In this document: positions 48,273 through 59,333 of the stretch, piece after piece
Layout: every line of letters begins with the position of its first letter
Position numbering within the stretch: the stretch's first letter is position 1
Assembly: GCA_003349915.1 (NCBI GenBank)
Contig: QFXE01000016.1
Span: 1-63,946 of the forward strand
Origin: an endosymbiont of Escarpia spicata
Lineage (GTDB): Bacteria; Pseudomonadota; Gammaproteobacteria; Chromatiales; Chromatiaceae
DNA: 63,946 nt
Reading direction: 5' to 3'
The notes under the pieces: generated by a model
Databases searched by the model: none
What the model saw: the letters and a program-made list of their open reading frames with translations, nothing else
Told to the model about the DNA's origin: nothing
Made by a program: the position numbers and the translations under genes

Positions 48273-50973
48273 ATGGCAACTAAATATTACCTCCCTGAGG
48301 ATCATGCACCGCTACCACCGAAAAATGCGGACGTGAAGACCACCTGCTGCGACTACTGCATCGTCGCCTGTGGATACAAGGTCTATCGTTGGCCGGTAGG
48401 TACTCCGGATGGCGGTCCGAAGGCATCTGAGAATGCCTTCAATACCGATTTTCCGTCCGGTCCTCTACAGGCTTGGGTGGCACCTACTCAGCACAACGTG
48501 GTGATGCATGAAGGGCGTCCTCACAATGTGGTTATCATCCCGGATAAGGATGCCAAGGTCGTCAATATCGGCGGTGATTCCTCCATCCGTGGTGGCTGTA
48601 TTGCGCAGAAGTGCTACAACCCCAACAAACCGACCAACGACCGTCTGACGTCACCTCTGGTGCGGATCAACGGAACGCTGCAGCCGGTGAGCTGGGACTT
48701 CGCCCTCGATATTGCGGCCAATGTGGGTAACCATGTTCTCAAAGAGCATGGTGCCAACGCATACAGTGTGAAGACCTTCTCTTATCAGTTCTTCGAGAAC
48801 ACCTATGCGGTGAAGAAGTTTGCCCGCCGTTCCATCAAGACAGCGGCTTTCACCTTCCATGACACGCCTTCCGATGTGACCTCCACTCCCGGTTTCCGGG
48901 ATGCGGGTTTTGACAACTTCGGTCCGGCCTATAAGGACTGGGGGGATGCAGAGGTCCTGGTGATCTGCGGTACCGACCCGTATGAAACCAAGACCATGAT
49001 CTTCACCCAGTTCATCAAGCCTGCTATCGACCGTGGTCAAAAGACCATCTGGTTGAACGTGCGTGAGACTGCTGGTTTGGCATATGCCAAGAGCAAGGGT
49101 GACGATCAGACTATCCATCTGCAGATCAATCCCGGTACCGATACCCCGGTACTCGGCGCCATCTCCCGTATCATTCTGGAGAATGGTTGGGAAGATAAGG
49201 ATTGGATCAAGCACTGGGTCAACGACAAATGGGGCTCCAGCTCCGGTTTCGGCCAGGGCACACGTAACACCCCATGGCAGTGGCGCACCACCTGGGGCAA
49301 GTTCCAGACCAATGGTGTCTACGGCAAGAAGGGTTACAAGGCCTGGGTCATGTCCCGCAAGGAGCATGAGCCAGAGGTCGCAGCCAAGATCGCCGGCGTC
49401 GATGTAAACGATCTCTATAAAGCGGCCAAGTGGTTGACTGGTGGTGGCGGTGATCGTCCCAAGGCATCCTTCGGTATCGAGAAGGGCTTCTACTGGTCGA
49501 ACAACACCGGCAACACCAACGCCATCTCTTCTCTGGCAACTATCTGCGGTGCAGGCGGTCGTCCAGGTCAGATGGTTGGTCGTTTCGGTGGTCATCAGCG
49601 TGGTGGCGCAGGCGGTGGTAGCTATCCCCGTAACCGCTCACCTGAGAAGGTGCCGGGCCGTCGCCGCCGCTCCCTTGATACGGATCGTTGGCTCTATTCA
49701 GGTCACACCCGTATGGCGCACGTCATCGGTACCACCTGGATTCAGGCGATGGCCGGTGCAAACGGTCTGCACGCCAAGTTCGAGGAGTTGACGACCAACA
49801 ACCCGAACCAGGTCCTCCTGGGACAAGGATGAGATCATCGAGACCCTCAAGGCGCGTGCCGATTCCGGTGGTACTGTTGTGATCAATCAGGATATCTACC
49901 TGCGCGATCCCATCGGTGCACGTTTTGCGGATATCGTCTTCCCTGCGTCGACCTGGGGTGAAGAGGATTTTGCCCGCGCCAACGGTGAGCGTCGCATCCG
50001 TCTCTATCAGAAGTTCTACGATGCACCCGGTGACGCCAAGCCTGACTGGTGGATCATTTCACGGCTGGCCCAGAAGATGGGCTTCAAGGGTTATGACTGG
50101 AAAGATTCCAACCAGGTTTGCGAAGAGTCTTCCCGCTCCAGTCGTGGTAACCGCAAGGCATATCACATGATAAAGATCGCTGCCCATAAAGAGGGTAAGA
50201 CTCTGCATCAAAAGCTGGCGGAACTCGGTACCGAGGGTATCCAGGGTCCGACCTTCTACAATTACGATACCGGCGAATTACTCGGTACGGTGCGCCTGCA
50301 CAATACTCAGTGTACGCAGGAGAAGTTGGTGAAGGAGGGACGCACCAAGGGTGCCAACATGATCAACAAGAAGGGATCTCACTTCAATTCCCAGACTGGT
50401 CGTGTAAACATCCAGAAACACCCCTGGAGTCTATATGCTGACTACTGGGAGTGGATGAGCCCGAAAGAAGACGAGCTGTGGCATACCAACGGTCGTATCA
50501 ACGAGATCTGGCAGTCCGGCTTTGATGATATCGAACGTCGTGCCTACATCACCCAGCGTTGGCCGGAGAATTTCACCGAGATCCATCCGGATGATGCCGC
50601 TTCCCGCGGTATCGAGTCGGGTGATCGGGTGATGCTCTTCTCCAACAGGGTGCCGGTGCATAAGAACACCATCAAGGGTGTTCACGGCAAAGACTTCCAG
50701 TTCTCTGAACTGATGAAGAACGGCCATATCGCACTGGAGAAAGGTGCTACCACCGCTATCGCTATCGTAACCCCAGCGGTGAAGGAGGGGACTTTGTACT
50801 CCTACTTCATCACTGAAAAGCAGGCATCCAATGCACTGCAGGGCCGCGTGGTGGATAACATCAGTGGTAACTACAACTATAAGCTCGGTGTGTGCAAGAT
50901 TAAGAATCATGGGCCGTCTGAGTATAAGAAAGAGTTCCGCAGCATGTCTTTCGCACCGCGAAACATCGTCTGA
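48273..50973 (+). CDS. idrA: Molybdopterin oxidoreductase, iodate-reductase/AioA type, frameshifted
   Basis: The two frames 48273-49832 (519 residues) and 49879-50973 (364) together make a full-length large subunit of about 899 residues. Cysteines C26, C29 and C33 (CDYCIVACGYKVYRW) bind a 3Fe-4S cluster as in AioA. Later segments (SQFFENTYAVKKF; WGEEDFARANGERRIRLY; KDSNQVCEES; GTEGIQGP) match the AioA/IdrA family. The two frames differ by one base: around 49810-49820 removing one c from ggtcctcctggg gives ...NPNQVLWDKDEIIETL.... No homopolymer run explains this, so it may be a sequencing error or a real mutation. No export signal; hitchhikes on IdrB. IdrA versus AioA assignment rests on the P1/P2 neighbours. 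Confidence 0.85.
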
Positions 50974-51002
50974 TAACTCAGTAACACTTTAGTAATGGAT
51001 TA

Positions 51003-51030
51003 AAGCGGGGCTTCGGCCCCGCTTTTTTTT
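51003..51030 (+). terminator. Rho-independent terminator after idrA
   Basis: aagcgggg / ccccgctt stem with a cttcgg loop, then eight T. It closes the idr operon. Confidence 0.95.
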
Positions 51031-51080
51031 GCCGGCGTAGTTCCTGATCCATTACAGCCAACGAATGAATGTAGCTAGGA

Positions 51081-51161
51081 TGTAGGGTGCGCTGTGCGCA
51101 CCATGATTTAGCGTACATACCGTGATTAGGGCTTGTTTTGGTGCGCATGGCGCACCCTACA
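51081..51161. repeat. Paired REP-like palindromes, family A
   Basis: gtagggtgcgctgtgcgcacc at 51081-51102 and an inverted copy, ggtgcgcatggcgcacc plus ctaca, at 51140-51161. The same pairing and internal flank (atgattt) occur near 6513-6660, so the unit is probably a bipartite REP element. Confidence 0.8.
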
Positions 51162-51200
51162 AATCCTGATTGTATTTATTGAAGGATTACCAGTGCGACC

Positions 51201-51235
51201 GCCCGATCCGTTACGCTTGATCGGGCCTACGGTCG
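51201..51235. repeat. REP-like palindrome, family C
   Basis: gcccgatc / gatcgggc with a ten-base loop, followed by ctacggtc. Related to the composite at 22996-23087. Confidence 0.7.
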
Positions 51236-51283
51236 GGGCAGTTGAGGTTGAAAGGGGCTGAGCAGATGCCACTTTTAGGCCAG

Positions 51284-54200
51284 TCAGAGTTCGAACTCAT
51301 CCAATGATCTGGGTTCGCCAACCCCATAACCTTGAGCATAATCCACATTGAGTACACGAAGCTGAAGCAGCGTGGCCTCATCTTCAGCCCATTCGGCAAT
51401 TGTCTTCAGGCCGAGGATATGTCCGATCTGATTAATCGACTCCACCATGGCGTAGTCAACCGGATCCTTGGCCATATTGCGTACGAAACTGCCGTCAATT
51501 TTCAGATAGTCGACGGGCAGGTCCTTGAGATAGGTGTAGGAAGAGAGGCCGGTGCCGAAGTCATCCAGCGCAAAAGAGCAGCCCAGTGATTTCAGGCGCT
51601 CGATCAGATGTTGTGCCCGATCCAGGTTTGCCACGGCTGCGGTTTCAGTGATCTCGAAACAGATGGCATGGTGTGGGATGTCCCAGTCCTTGAAGAGTCG
51701 CTCAAGATAGTTGAGGAATCCTTCGTCAGTCAATGAAGTGCCGGAAAGATTGATGGCAAATAGAAAGTGTCCCTTCTCAGGGTGCATTTCTGACCAGTGC
51801 CTGAGATTTTCACCCTGAGTCGAGAAGAGTTGATTGATTATCCAGCGATCGATGGCCGGCATCAGAATGTATCTTTCGGCAGCAGGAATAAAGTTATCTG
51901 GGATGATCAGTTCTCCCGCTTCACCAAACATCCGGACCAATACTTCGTAGTGCCGCTTTCCGGTGTCGCCAACCGAAACGATAGGCTGAGCATAGAGATG
52001 GAAACGCCCCTCATTCAGCGCCTGGTTGATGTCAGCAACCAGATGCATATCACCATGATGACGAATCAGTTCCGCATCACCACTGTGATAGATATGCAGG
52101 CGATTACGACCTTGTTCCTTTGCCATGTGGCAGGCAACATCCGCCGTGCTCAATATACTTGATGTGCTCTCTTCCATTGGGCTGAACCCGGAAAGCCCAA
52201 TACTGACCGCGACATCGAAAGAACGATCCTCCCAGGTAAAAAGGAAGTTGCGGATGGTCTGTAACAGATTGCTGCAGATTGTCTCGGCACGTTCCATACT
52301 GCAGTTGGAGAGCAGGACCCCAAATTCATCGCCGCCGACACGCCCAATCAACTCGAATTTCTTCAACTGTGATTTGGTGATAATGGCCAGTTGTTGCAGC
52401 AACTCATCGCCGGCTTTGTGGCCGCAGGTATCGTTGATCAGTTTGAATTGATCGACATCCATGAAGCAGAGTACATGATGCTCCTTTGGTGTTTTCTTCA
52501 CGGAAATGAGTACGGCCAGTCGTCGTTCGAATTCAGCGCGATTGAGCAGGCCGGTGAGTACATCGTGCTGTGCCAGATAGGTTAGCCTTTCGTGAGCTTG
52601 GTGTGATTCCGAAATATCTTGTATCAGCGTGACGTAGTGAGTCTGATCATCAAGCTCAAGGCGACTGATTGAGAGTCTTACCGGCAGGTTGCTACCGTCT
52701 TTGCGTACGCCAACGAGTTCACGGGCATTGCTATCAGGAGAGAGTCCCAGGGTATCGAGAATGTTTGTGCTGGAAGCGTGTGCCTGTTTTTGTGAAAACA
52801 GCTGACCGATATTGCTGCCGAGGATATCCTCTTCGAGATAGCCGAACATCATCTCAGCCGCAGGGTTAAAAAGTTGTACGATACCGGCAGTATCGAACAT
52901 GATGATGCCTTCGACGGCAGCCTCGATGATGCCTTGCAACTTTTGTTCATTATCCCTCAGGGCACGCAGAGATTTCTCACGTTCTGTGACGTCGGTAATT
53001 ATCAGGTAGAGCAGGGTGTTGCCGTCTGTTCCGGTGGGATTGACCTGGATCTCAACATCATGCTTGGTGCCTGAGGCACTGGTGTGAAGTTCCTGGTAGC
53101 TGGAGATGTTGCCTTGGCTTATGGCGTTCAGTTGTTTGCGCAGTTGACTGGCGGATCGATTGTTCAGTCTGCTGTAGTTCATCTTTTTCAGGTCGATGAT
53201 CGAATGACCGTAAAGCCTGGCTGCGGCGCTATTTGCTTCGATGATCTTGCCGCTCTTGGCGTCCAGGATCAGCTTGATGGCCTGATTGACTTCGAACATC
53301 TGGCGGTAGCGTGACTCCTTTTCGGACAGTACCTCCATAGCACGTACCTGTTCTGTAATATTGCTGGCGGTACCGGTTGCGCCAATGTAAGAACCGTTTT
53401 CATCGATGACAGGCAGGGCGTTGAATCTTAGGTGTACCTCGCGTCCGTCACCTGAGTTGAGGCGTGTTATGTGGTTGTTCCAGGGAGTCCCCTTCAGCAG
53501 TTCGCGAATCGACTTGAACTGCGTTTTGAGTTCATTGTCCGGTATCATCTCCACCAGAGGCCGGCCAATTAACTCCTCCTGAGAATAGCCGAGGATTGGC
53601 CAGGCGGCATCGTTGATTTGTGTGATATAGCCTTTGTTGTCTATGTTCCAGATCAGATCCTCCGATGTCTCCAGCAAGTCGCGATACCGTTGTTCGGTGA
53701 CTTCCCTTTCTGACTCCTCTTTGCGGGCTTTGCGATACAAAATGAGGGAGAGGGCAAAGAATCCCAGCAGAATAGATATCCCTACAAGCGAAATTTCTGC
53801 GAATTTGTTAGAGAACAGGGATGGGGTAAAGCTATTTGCCAATATCCAACCAATACCTGGAACTTCAGCTGTAATGGCCTTCTGTTTGGGGTTGTCCACA
53901 GGATCGTCAGGATTCAACGGATAGAGGTTTAGTGTGTGCCCATAGACCTGGTGGGTGGCAAGCAGCCGACAGATCGCCTTGCAACGGAAGGCGACAAAAA
54001 AGATACCGCGGTTTCCCTTCTTCCCGCTCCAGGGAACCATGATGTCGTATTGATAGCTGTTGTTACTGAGCCTTCTGATTATTGTGGCTTGCTGTCTGCC
54101 TTGTGCGAACTGCTTGAAGTCGAAGAGTCTTTGATCGTCGAGCGTCGCCAAAGGGTCGTCAAGCAGCGAAACACCTTCATGATCCGCCAGCATAAAACCT

Positions 54201-54523
54201 TCTGTATCGGGGAAGTGTAGTTTGATGCGTTGACGGGTGCGATTGTACTGCTCGTCGGATAAGGGATCATCAGCCAGGTCGGAGAGAAGTTGAGTCTCCT
54301 GCAGGATAAACAGCGCTACGCTGGTGTGGATTTCCCGTAACCGGAGAGCAATCTCTCGGGCACCATCCGTGACTTGGGTTTCCGCCAGCTGTTTATGAAA
54401 CGTGTGAAAGTTCTGATACTCACGAACACCCAGGGCGAGCAGAATCAATGCTGCAGCCATGTTGGCAAACAGCAGAAATGTCAGCGGATGATTTGTTCGC
54501 CTTGAAAGCTTTTCCAACGTCAT
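51284..54523 (-). CDS. PAS-GGDEF-EAL cyclic di-GMP turnover protein
   Basis: A 1079-residue membrane protein. Helix 1 at about 15-33, a periplasmic sensing region (about 35-240), helix 2 (about 245-263), three PAS-type domains (about 285-400, 405-525, 530-660), GGDEF at 730-734 in RVGGDEFGVLL, and an EAL domain starting with E860-VL (YEVLVR). EAL metal and catalytic residues look present (NLSG, ETETA-type ITETAA, DDFGTG, KIDGSF). It may both make and break cyclic di-GMP. It lies next to but opposite the idr operon; no evidence it belongs to it. Confidence 0.9.
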   Translation of the reverse strand: MTLEKLSRRTNHPLTFLLFANMAAALILLALGVREYQNFHTFHKQLAETQVTDGAREIALRLREIHTSVALFILQETQLLSDLADDPLSDEQYNRTRQRIKLHFPDTEGFMLADHEGVSLLDDPLATLDDQRLFDFKQFAQGRQQATIIRRLSNNSYQYDIMVPWSGKKGNRGIFFVAFRCKAICRLLATHQVYGHTLNLYPLNPDDPVDNPKQKAITAEVPGIGWILANSFTPSLFSNKFAEISLVGISILLGFFALSLILYRKARKEESEREVTEQRYRDLLETSEDLIWNIDNKGYITQINDAAWPILGYSQEELIGRPLVEMIPDNELKTQFKSIRELLKGTPWNNHITRLNSGDGREVHLRFNALPVIDENGSYIGATGTASNITEQVRAMEVLSEKESRYRQMFEVNQAIKLILDAKSGKIIEANSAAARLYGHSIIDLKKMNYSRLNNRSASQLRKQLNAISQGNISSYQELHTSASGTKHDVEIQVNPTGTDGNTLLYLIITDVTEREKSLRALRDNEQKLQGIIEAAVEGIIMFDTAGIVQLFNPAAEMMFGYLEEDILGSNIGQLFSQKQAHASSTNILDTLGLSPDSNARELVGVRKDGSNLPVRLSISRLELDDQTHYVTLIQDISESHQAHERLTYLAQHDVLTGLLNRAEFERRLAVLISVKKTPKEHHVLCFMDVDQFKLINDTCGHKAGDELLQQLAIITKSQLKKFELIGRVGGDEFGVLLSNCSMERAETICSNLLQTIRNFLFTWEDRSFDVAVSIGLSGFSPMEESTSSILSTADVACHMAKEQGRNRLHIYHSGDAELIRHHGDMHLVADINQALNEGRFHLYAQPIVSVGDTGKRHYEVLVRMFGEAGELIIPDNFIPAAERYILMPAIDRWIINQLFSTQGENLRHWSEMHPEKGHFLFAINLSGTSLTDEGFLNYLERLFKDWDIPHHAICFEITETAAVANLDRAQHLIERLKSLGCSFALDDFGTGLSSYTYLKDLPVDYLKIDGSFVRNMAKDPVDYAMVESINQIGHILGLKTIAEWAEDEATLLQLRVLNVDYAQGYGVGEPRSLDEFEL

Positions 54524-54549
54524 GAACCGCTCGTTATTGGTCGAACCCC

Positions 54550-56217
54550 TTAGTTTGAGATTCGCTTGTATTTAATGCGATGTGGTTGGTCGGCATCCGC
54601 CCCCAAACGGCGTTTACGGTCTGCCTCGTAGTCAGCATAGTTGCCTTCGAACCAGACTGCATCAGATTCGCCTTCAAACGCCAGGATGTGGGTTGCGATA
54701 CGATCCAGGAACCAGCGGTCATGACTGATCACAACAGCACAGCCTGGGAATGTGAGTAGCGCCTGTTCCAGTGCGCGCAGGGTCTCCACGTCCAGATCAT
54801 TGGTCGGCTCGTCGAGCAGCAGCAGGTTGCCGCCGCTTTTCAGCAGCTTGGCCAGATGGACACGATTGCGTTCACCACCGGAGAGGTCACCGATACGTTT
54901 CTGTTGATCGGAGCCCTTGAAATTGAAGCGGCTGACATAGGCGCGGGACTGGGTTTCGTAACGATCCACAGTAATGATGTCCTGGCCGTCCGAGATCTCT
55001 TCCCAAACGGTTTTGTCGTCATCGAGTGCATCCCGGCTCTGATCGACATGGGATATCTCGACGCTGTCGCCGATGCGCAGCTCGCCGCCATCCGGTGTCT
55101 CCTGTCCTGTGAGCATGCGGAACAGGGTCGTCTTACCCGCCCCGTTGGGGCCGATGATGCCGACGATACCGCCTTTCGGCAGATTGAAGTTGAGGTCGTC
55201 ATAGAGCGTCCTGTCGCCATAGGACTTTTTCAGGCTTTCAGCCTCTATGACCAAGTCGCCCAGTCTCGGCCCTGGCGGGATGTAGATCTCGTTGGTTTCA
55301 TTGCGTTGCTGGAAGTCCTGGGATTGCAGTTCGTCGAAACGTTGCAGGCGGGCCTTGCTCTTTGCGTGGCGGCCTTTTGGATTGGAGCGTACCCACTCCA
55401 GCTCCTGTTTCATTGCCTTGACTTTGGCGGCCTCCTGCTTCTGCTCCAGTTCGAGACGCTGCTCTTTCTGCTCCAGCCAGGAGGAGTAGTTACCCTCCCA
55501 GGGGATGCCATGGCCACGGTCCAGTTCCAGAATCCAGCCGGCAACATTGTCGAGAAAGTAGCGGTCATGGGTGACGGCAACAACAGTACCGTTGTATTCG
55601 TGCAGGAAGCGCTCCAGCCAGGCAACCGACTCTGCGTCGAGGTGGTTGGTGGGTTCGTCGAGCAGCAGCATGTCCGGGTGTTCCAGCAACAAACGGCAGA
55701 GCGCAACGCGGCGGCGTTCACCACCGGAGAGCTTGCTCACATCCGCGTCCCAGGGCGGCAGCCGCAGGGCGTCTGCGGCAACTTCCAGTTGGCGTTCGAT
55801 ATTGTGGCCGTCCGCAGCATGGATAATGTTCTCCAGTTCTGCCTGCCGTTTGGCCAGGGCATCGAAGTCGGCATCGGGTTCCGCATAGGCGGCATAGACC
55901 GTATCCAACTCTGCCAACGCCTCCTTCAGATGGCTCAGCGCCCCCTCAACGTTACCACGCACGTCTTTGGTTTCATCGAGTTTGGGTTCCTGGGACAGAT
56001 AACCGATCTTGATGCCTGGCTGGGGGCGTGCTTCACCCTCGAATTCCGTATCCAAACCGGCCATGATCCTCAAAACCGTCGATTTACCCGCCCCGTTGAG
56101 GCCGAGCACTCCGATCTTTGCGCCGGGAAAAAAGGAGAGGGAGATATCTTGGATGATGACGCGTTTGGGTGGGACGATCTTGCCCACCCGGTTCATGGTG
56201 TAGATGTACTGGGCCAT
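54550..56217 (-). CDS. ettA: Energy-dependent translational throttle protein EttA (ABC-F)
   Basis: A 555-residue cytosolic ABC-F ATPase with two ABC domains: Walker [10 protein letters not shown] near 39 and GPNGAGKTT near 354, signature motifs [16 protein letters not shown] and [16 protein letters not shown]. Starts [19 protein letters not shown], the EttA N terminus. Binds the ribosomal E site and gates the first peptide bonds according to ADP/ATP ratio. Confidence 0.95.
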   Translation of the reverse strand: MAQYIYTMNRVGKIVPPKRVIIQDISLSFFPGAKIGVLGLNGAGKSTVLRIMAGLDTEFEGEARPQPGIKIGYLSQEPKLDETKDVRGNVEGALSHLKEALAELDTVYAAYAEPDADFDALAKRQAELENIIHAADGHNIERQLEVAADALRLPPWDADVSKLSGGERRRVALCRLLLEHPDMLLLDEPTNHLDAESVAWLERFLHEYNGTVVAVTHDRYFLDNVAGWILELDRGHGIPWEGNYSSWLEQKEQRLELEQKQEAAKVKAMKQELEWVRSNPKGRHAKSKARLQRFDELQSQDFQQRNETNEIYIPPGPRLGDLVIEAESLKKSYGDRTLYDDLNFNLPKGGIVGIIGPNGAGKTTLFRMLTGQETPDGGELRIGDSVEISHVDQSRDALDDDKTVWEEISDGQDIITVDRYETQSRAYVSRFNFKGSDQQKRIGDLSGGERNRVHLAKLLKSGGNLLLLDEPTNDLDVETLRALEQALLTFPGCAVVISHDRWFLDRIATHILAFEGESDAVWFEGNYADYEADRKRRLGADADQPHRIKYKRISN

Positions 56218-56385
56218 TGTGTGATTCAGCTTCTTTGTGACAAACAGAGACGAAATTTAACAAGCATTCTCTCACAATCGATCAGCTTGCTCATCCAATT
56301 GTGCAGTGCCCATAAGAAATAAATGACTTTGGTCAACCGATAGCAGAGATCTGCGTTATTCCTTGATGAACAGAGAGGAATTCAG

Positions 56386-57732
56386 ATGTCATTCTACACA
56401 CCCTTTTTTCTACTGATCTGCCTGCCCGGTATGTTACATGCCATGTCGTTCGATGAGGCGAGACACCTGCTTCAACGAAGTGGCTTTGGCGGTACAACCG
56501 TGCAGATTGAACAGCTGGCTGGTGTAACCCATAAATCGGCGGTGGAGCAGTTGGTGGCGGCTGCTGATACCGCCATCATCCTGGCGCCGCCTGGATGGGT
56601 CGATACCCTACCCCCCGAGCGCCGGTATCTTCGTAGTTTGAATGATGCTGAGAAAAAGATGCTGCGTAAACAGTGGCGGCAGCGCAGTATTGCACTTCAG
56701 GCCTGGTGGGTGCGGCAGATGTTGGCATCCGAATCGCCTCTGGCGGAACGTATGGTGCTCTTTTGGCATAACCACTTTACCTCTTCGATGAAGAAGGTGA
56801 AGTGGGTTCCGCTGATTTTCAGGCAGCATGAGACGGTGCGCAGACATGCATTGGGTGATTTTCGTGATCTGCTGCAGGCGATGGCCCGGGATCCGGCAAT
56901 GCTGCGTTATCTCGATGGCGTGGTAAATCGGCGGGAGAGTCCAAATGAAAACTTTGCACGGGAACTGCTGGAACTCTTTACCCTGGGTGAAGGTTACTAC
57001 ACAGAAGCGGATATCAAGGCTGCGGCCAGGGCGTTTACCGGCTGGAGCATCGATCGTCGCAGCGGTAAATTCCGCTACTACAGCCGCTGGCACGATGATG
57101 GAGAGAAGCTGTTTCTAGGCAGAAGAGGCCGTTTTGATGGTGATGACATTCTGCGCATTCTGCTTGATCACCCCAGAACCGCGATTACCATTACAGACAA
57201 ACTCTGGCGTGAGTTCATTTCACCTACGCCTGACCCGTATGAGATCAAACGATTGGCAAAGCTTTTCAGGGGGAGTGACTATCAGTTGCGCCCTTTGTTA
57301 AAAGCGCTCTTCAATACCGCCCAATTTCGTGCCGGTGAGAATCGTGGAGGCCTGATCAAATCACCGGTTGAACTGTTGATTGGCACCCTGCATCAGTTGG
57401 AAATCAGTGTGGAGAGTGGGCGCTTGCTGGCGCTGGCGAGTCGCCGTCTCGGCCAGGATCTGTTCAATCCGCCCAACGTCAAAGGTTGGCCTGGTGGAGG
57501 GTACTGGATCAATACCGACACACTGTTGCAGCGTTGCTGGATGATGCAGCGCCTGACGGCGGAAGACTCTCACCTGCGTAAAAAGATAACGAGCAGCATG
57601 GCGGACACAACCTTATCTGAATTGGAACGCCTGCTGTTGCCGTTTCCGTCATTCAGCGCGCAGTTGCAGAGTGACGATCCCTATCAAGGTCTCACCGCGT
57701 TATTGACCGAACCCGGCTATCAGTTGAAGTGA
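56386..57732 (+). CDS. DUF1800 family exported protein
   Basis: A 448-residue protein with an N-terminal signal (residues 1-18) and DUF1800 features: EARHLLQRSGFGGTT, ERMVLFWHNHFTSS, NENFARELLELFTLGEGYYTEADI and WPGGGYWINTDTLLQR. Function unestablished; it is nearly always followed by DUF1501, as here. Confidence 0.88.
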   Translation: MSFYTPFFLLICLPGMLHAMSFDEARHLLQRSGFGGTTVQIEQLAGVTHKSAVEQLVAAADTAIILAPPGWVDTLPPERRYLRSLNDAEKKMLRKQWRQRSIALQAWWVRQMLASESPLAERMVLFWHNHFTSSMKKVKWVPLIFRQHETVRRHALGDFRDLLQAMARDPAMLRYLDGVVNRRESPNENFARELLELFTLGEGYYTEADIKAAARAFTGWSIDRRSGKFRYYSRWHDDGEKLFLGRRGRFDGDDILRILLDHPRTAITITDKLWREFISPTPDPYEIKRLAKLFRGSDYQLRPLLKALFNTAQFRAGENRGGLIKSPVELLIGTLHQLEISVESGRLLALASRRLGQDLFNPPNVKGWPGGGYWINTDTLLQRCWMMQRLTAEDSHLRKKITSSMADTTLSELERLLLPFPSFSAQLQSDDPYQGLTALLTEPGYQLK

Positions 57733-57741
57733 GGTGCTGAG

Positions 57742-58910
57742 ATGAACCGAAGAGATTTTCTCAGACTTGTGGCTGCCGCGCCGGTATGGGGTGTGCCGCC
57801 GGTCTGGAGTCGTCAGGAAAAGCCGGTCTTTGGCCGGACGCTGCTGTTACTGGAGTTGAATGGAGGCAATGATGGGATCAATACCCTGATCCCCTATCGT
57901 GAGTCCACATACTATCGACAGAGACCGAAACTGGCAGTGCCAGTGGATCAGGTTCTTCAACTCAATGAGCGGACTGGTATGCATCCGGCGCTTGAACCCC
58001 TGATGCCATTGTGGGATGCGGGGGAGATGGCATGGATACAGGGATTGGGTTATCCGCAGCCTAACCGCTCGCATTTTCGTTCCATTGCGATCTGGGATAG
58101 TGCATCAGCCAGCGATGAGGTCAAGAGTGAAGGTTGGTTGAGTCCTGTGGTGAAGACGTTGCCATTACGTGATGAAAAACCACTGGATGGTATAGTGATC
58201 GGACGTAATAGCGGACCATTGGCAGGGGAGGGGATGAGATGAGGGTGGTTTCCCTCTCAGACGTCGATGTGTTTTTACGGCGAGCCGCCTCCGTTAAGCC
58301 GATTGGTCAAATACCGGGTAACCCGCCCTTGCAACATATCCTGCAAGTGCAGCGGGAGATTGGCCATGCCGTAGCCGCGCTGCAGGAGCGCTTGACGGTG
58401 CAGACACAGAGCCTTGTTGATCGCTTCCCCAACAGCCGCTTAGGCCGCGATCTTGCCCTCGCAGCACGACTTATTGTCAGCAGAGTGGATGTGCCTGTCA
58501 TTAAAGTATCCCAGAGCGGATATGACACCCACAGTCATCAGTCCGCCAAACATCGCCGTCTGCTCACCGAGTTGGCGCAGGGACTCGCTGCATTTCGGTC
58601 GGCTTTGACCGATTCAGGGGACTGGAACCGCACACTGGTAATGAGCTATGGAGAGTTTGGACGCCGGCTGGCAGAGAATGCCAGTGCAGGTACGGATCAT
58701 GGAACCGCTACGCCATACTTCGTGCTCGGCGGAGCAGTAAAACCAGGCCTGTATGGTGAGACGCCCTCTCTCACACCGCTCGATGGAGGGGATCTAAGAT
58801 TTACTGTCGATCTTCGGCGCTACTATGGGACGGTGGCTTCGAAATGGTTTTGCGTGTCGGGTGCCGGGATTGTCGGAGAGAGTCATGATCCCTTGGGTTT
58901 TCTCCTTTGA
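57742..58910 (+). pseudogene. DUF1501 protein split by a 5-base tandem duplication
   Basis: Two frames, 57742-58242 and 58239-58910, together make a typical DUF1501 protein with a Tat-like RRDFLRL start, NDGINTLIPYR, and later MSYGEFGRRLAENASAGTDHGTA. The join is ggg-atgag-atgag-ggtgg at 58231-58245: the second atgag (58239-58243) is an extra five bases. One copy restores ...GPLAGEGMRVVSLSDVD. The stop and new ATG overlap (ATGA), so limited restart is possible. Pairs with the DUF1800 gene before it. Confidence 0.85.
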
Positions 58911-59156
58911 CACCAGCACTTTTTTCAATCGCTACCCGGTAGAGAAAGAGAATAGCACTAAGCGCCTGATTCTGAATCGATGCTGCAAGATTTTATCGAC
59001 GGCAAGATGAGACAGAAAGGTTTCAATCTCTTTGGTGCCCATCTGCTCGGGGTAGCGCTTACAGTGATAAAGGATAAAACGATGGATCCAGTCGACGTAT
59101 GCCTGTTCAGTCCGAATACTATAGTATAGTGTTACCTCTGATTTTATCTCGAACAC
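58911..59156 (-). pseudogene. Fragment of an integron integrase-like tyrosine recombinase
   Basis: Minus strand, residues YYSIRTEQAYVDWIHRFILYH and IETFLSHLAVDK match the N-terminal SAM-like domain of IntI-type integrases. Then the frame shifts, and the other frame gives AASIQNQALSAILFLYR, which continues the same family. So about 70 N-terminal residues remain, with a one-base frameshift, and the catalytic core is missing, cut where the DUF1501 gene ends. Confidence 0.75.
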
Positions 59157-59333
59157 GATCCAGCAGACGGGTTTACCTTCCTTAGCCTTGATGTATTTCC
59201 CTATTTCCTATAGTTAATCTATATTATGCTGATGGGAAGTAAAATTAACAATTTGAAATTATTCTGGCGGATTAGGCGCCAGTTTTGACGTGTTTTATTA
59301 CGTCGTTTAGGACGCCTATATAGTAAGCAGCTA
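59157..59333. other. Short AT-rich spacer, no gene seen
   Basis: AT-rich spacer between the integrase fragment and the chimeric ORF. No gene or clear hairpin seen apart from short inverted words. Confidence 0.4.

Noticed and set aside
45326-50973. Plain arsenite oxidase (aioBA) as the name of the cluster
   Set aside because: Two dihaem peroxidase genes directly attached and no aioXSR-type neighbours favour iodate reductase; only a tree can settle it.
54856-56322. 488-codon antisense frame opposite ettA
   Set aside because: Entirely opposite a clear ABC-F gene; no domain.
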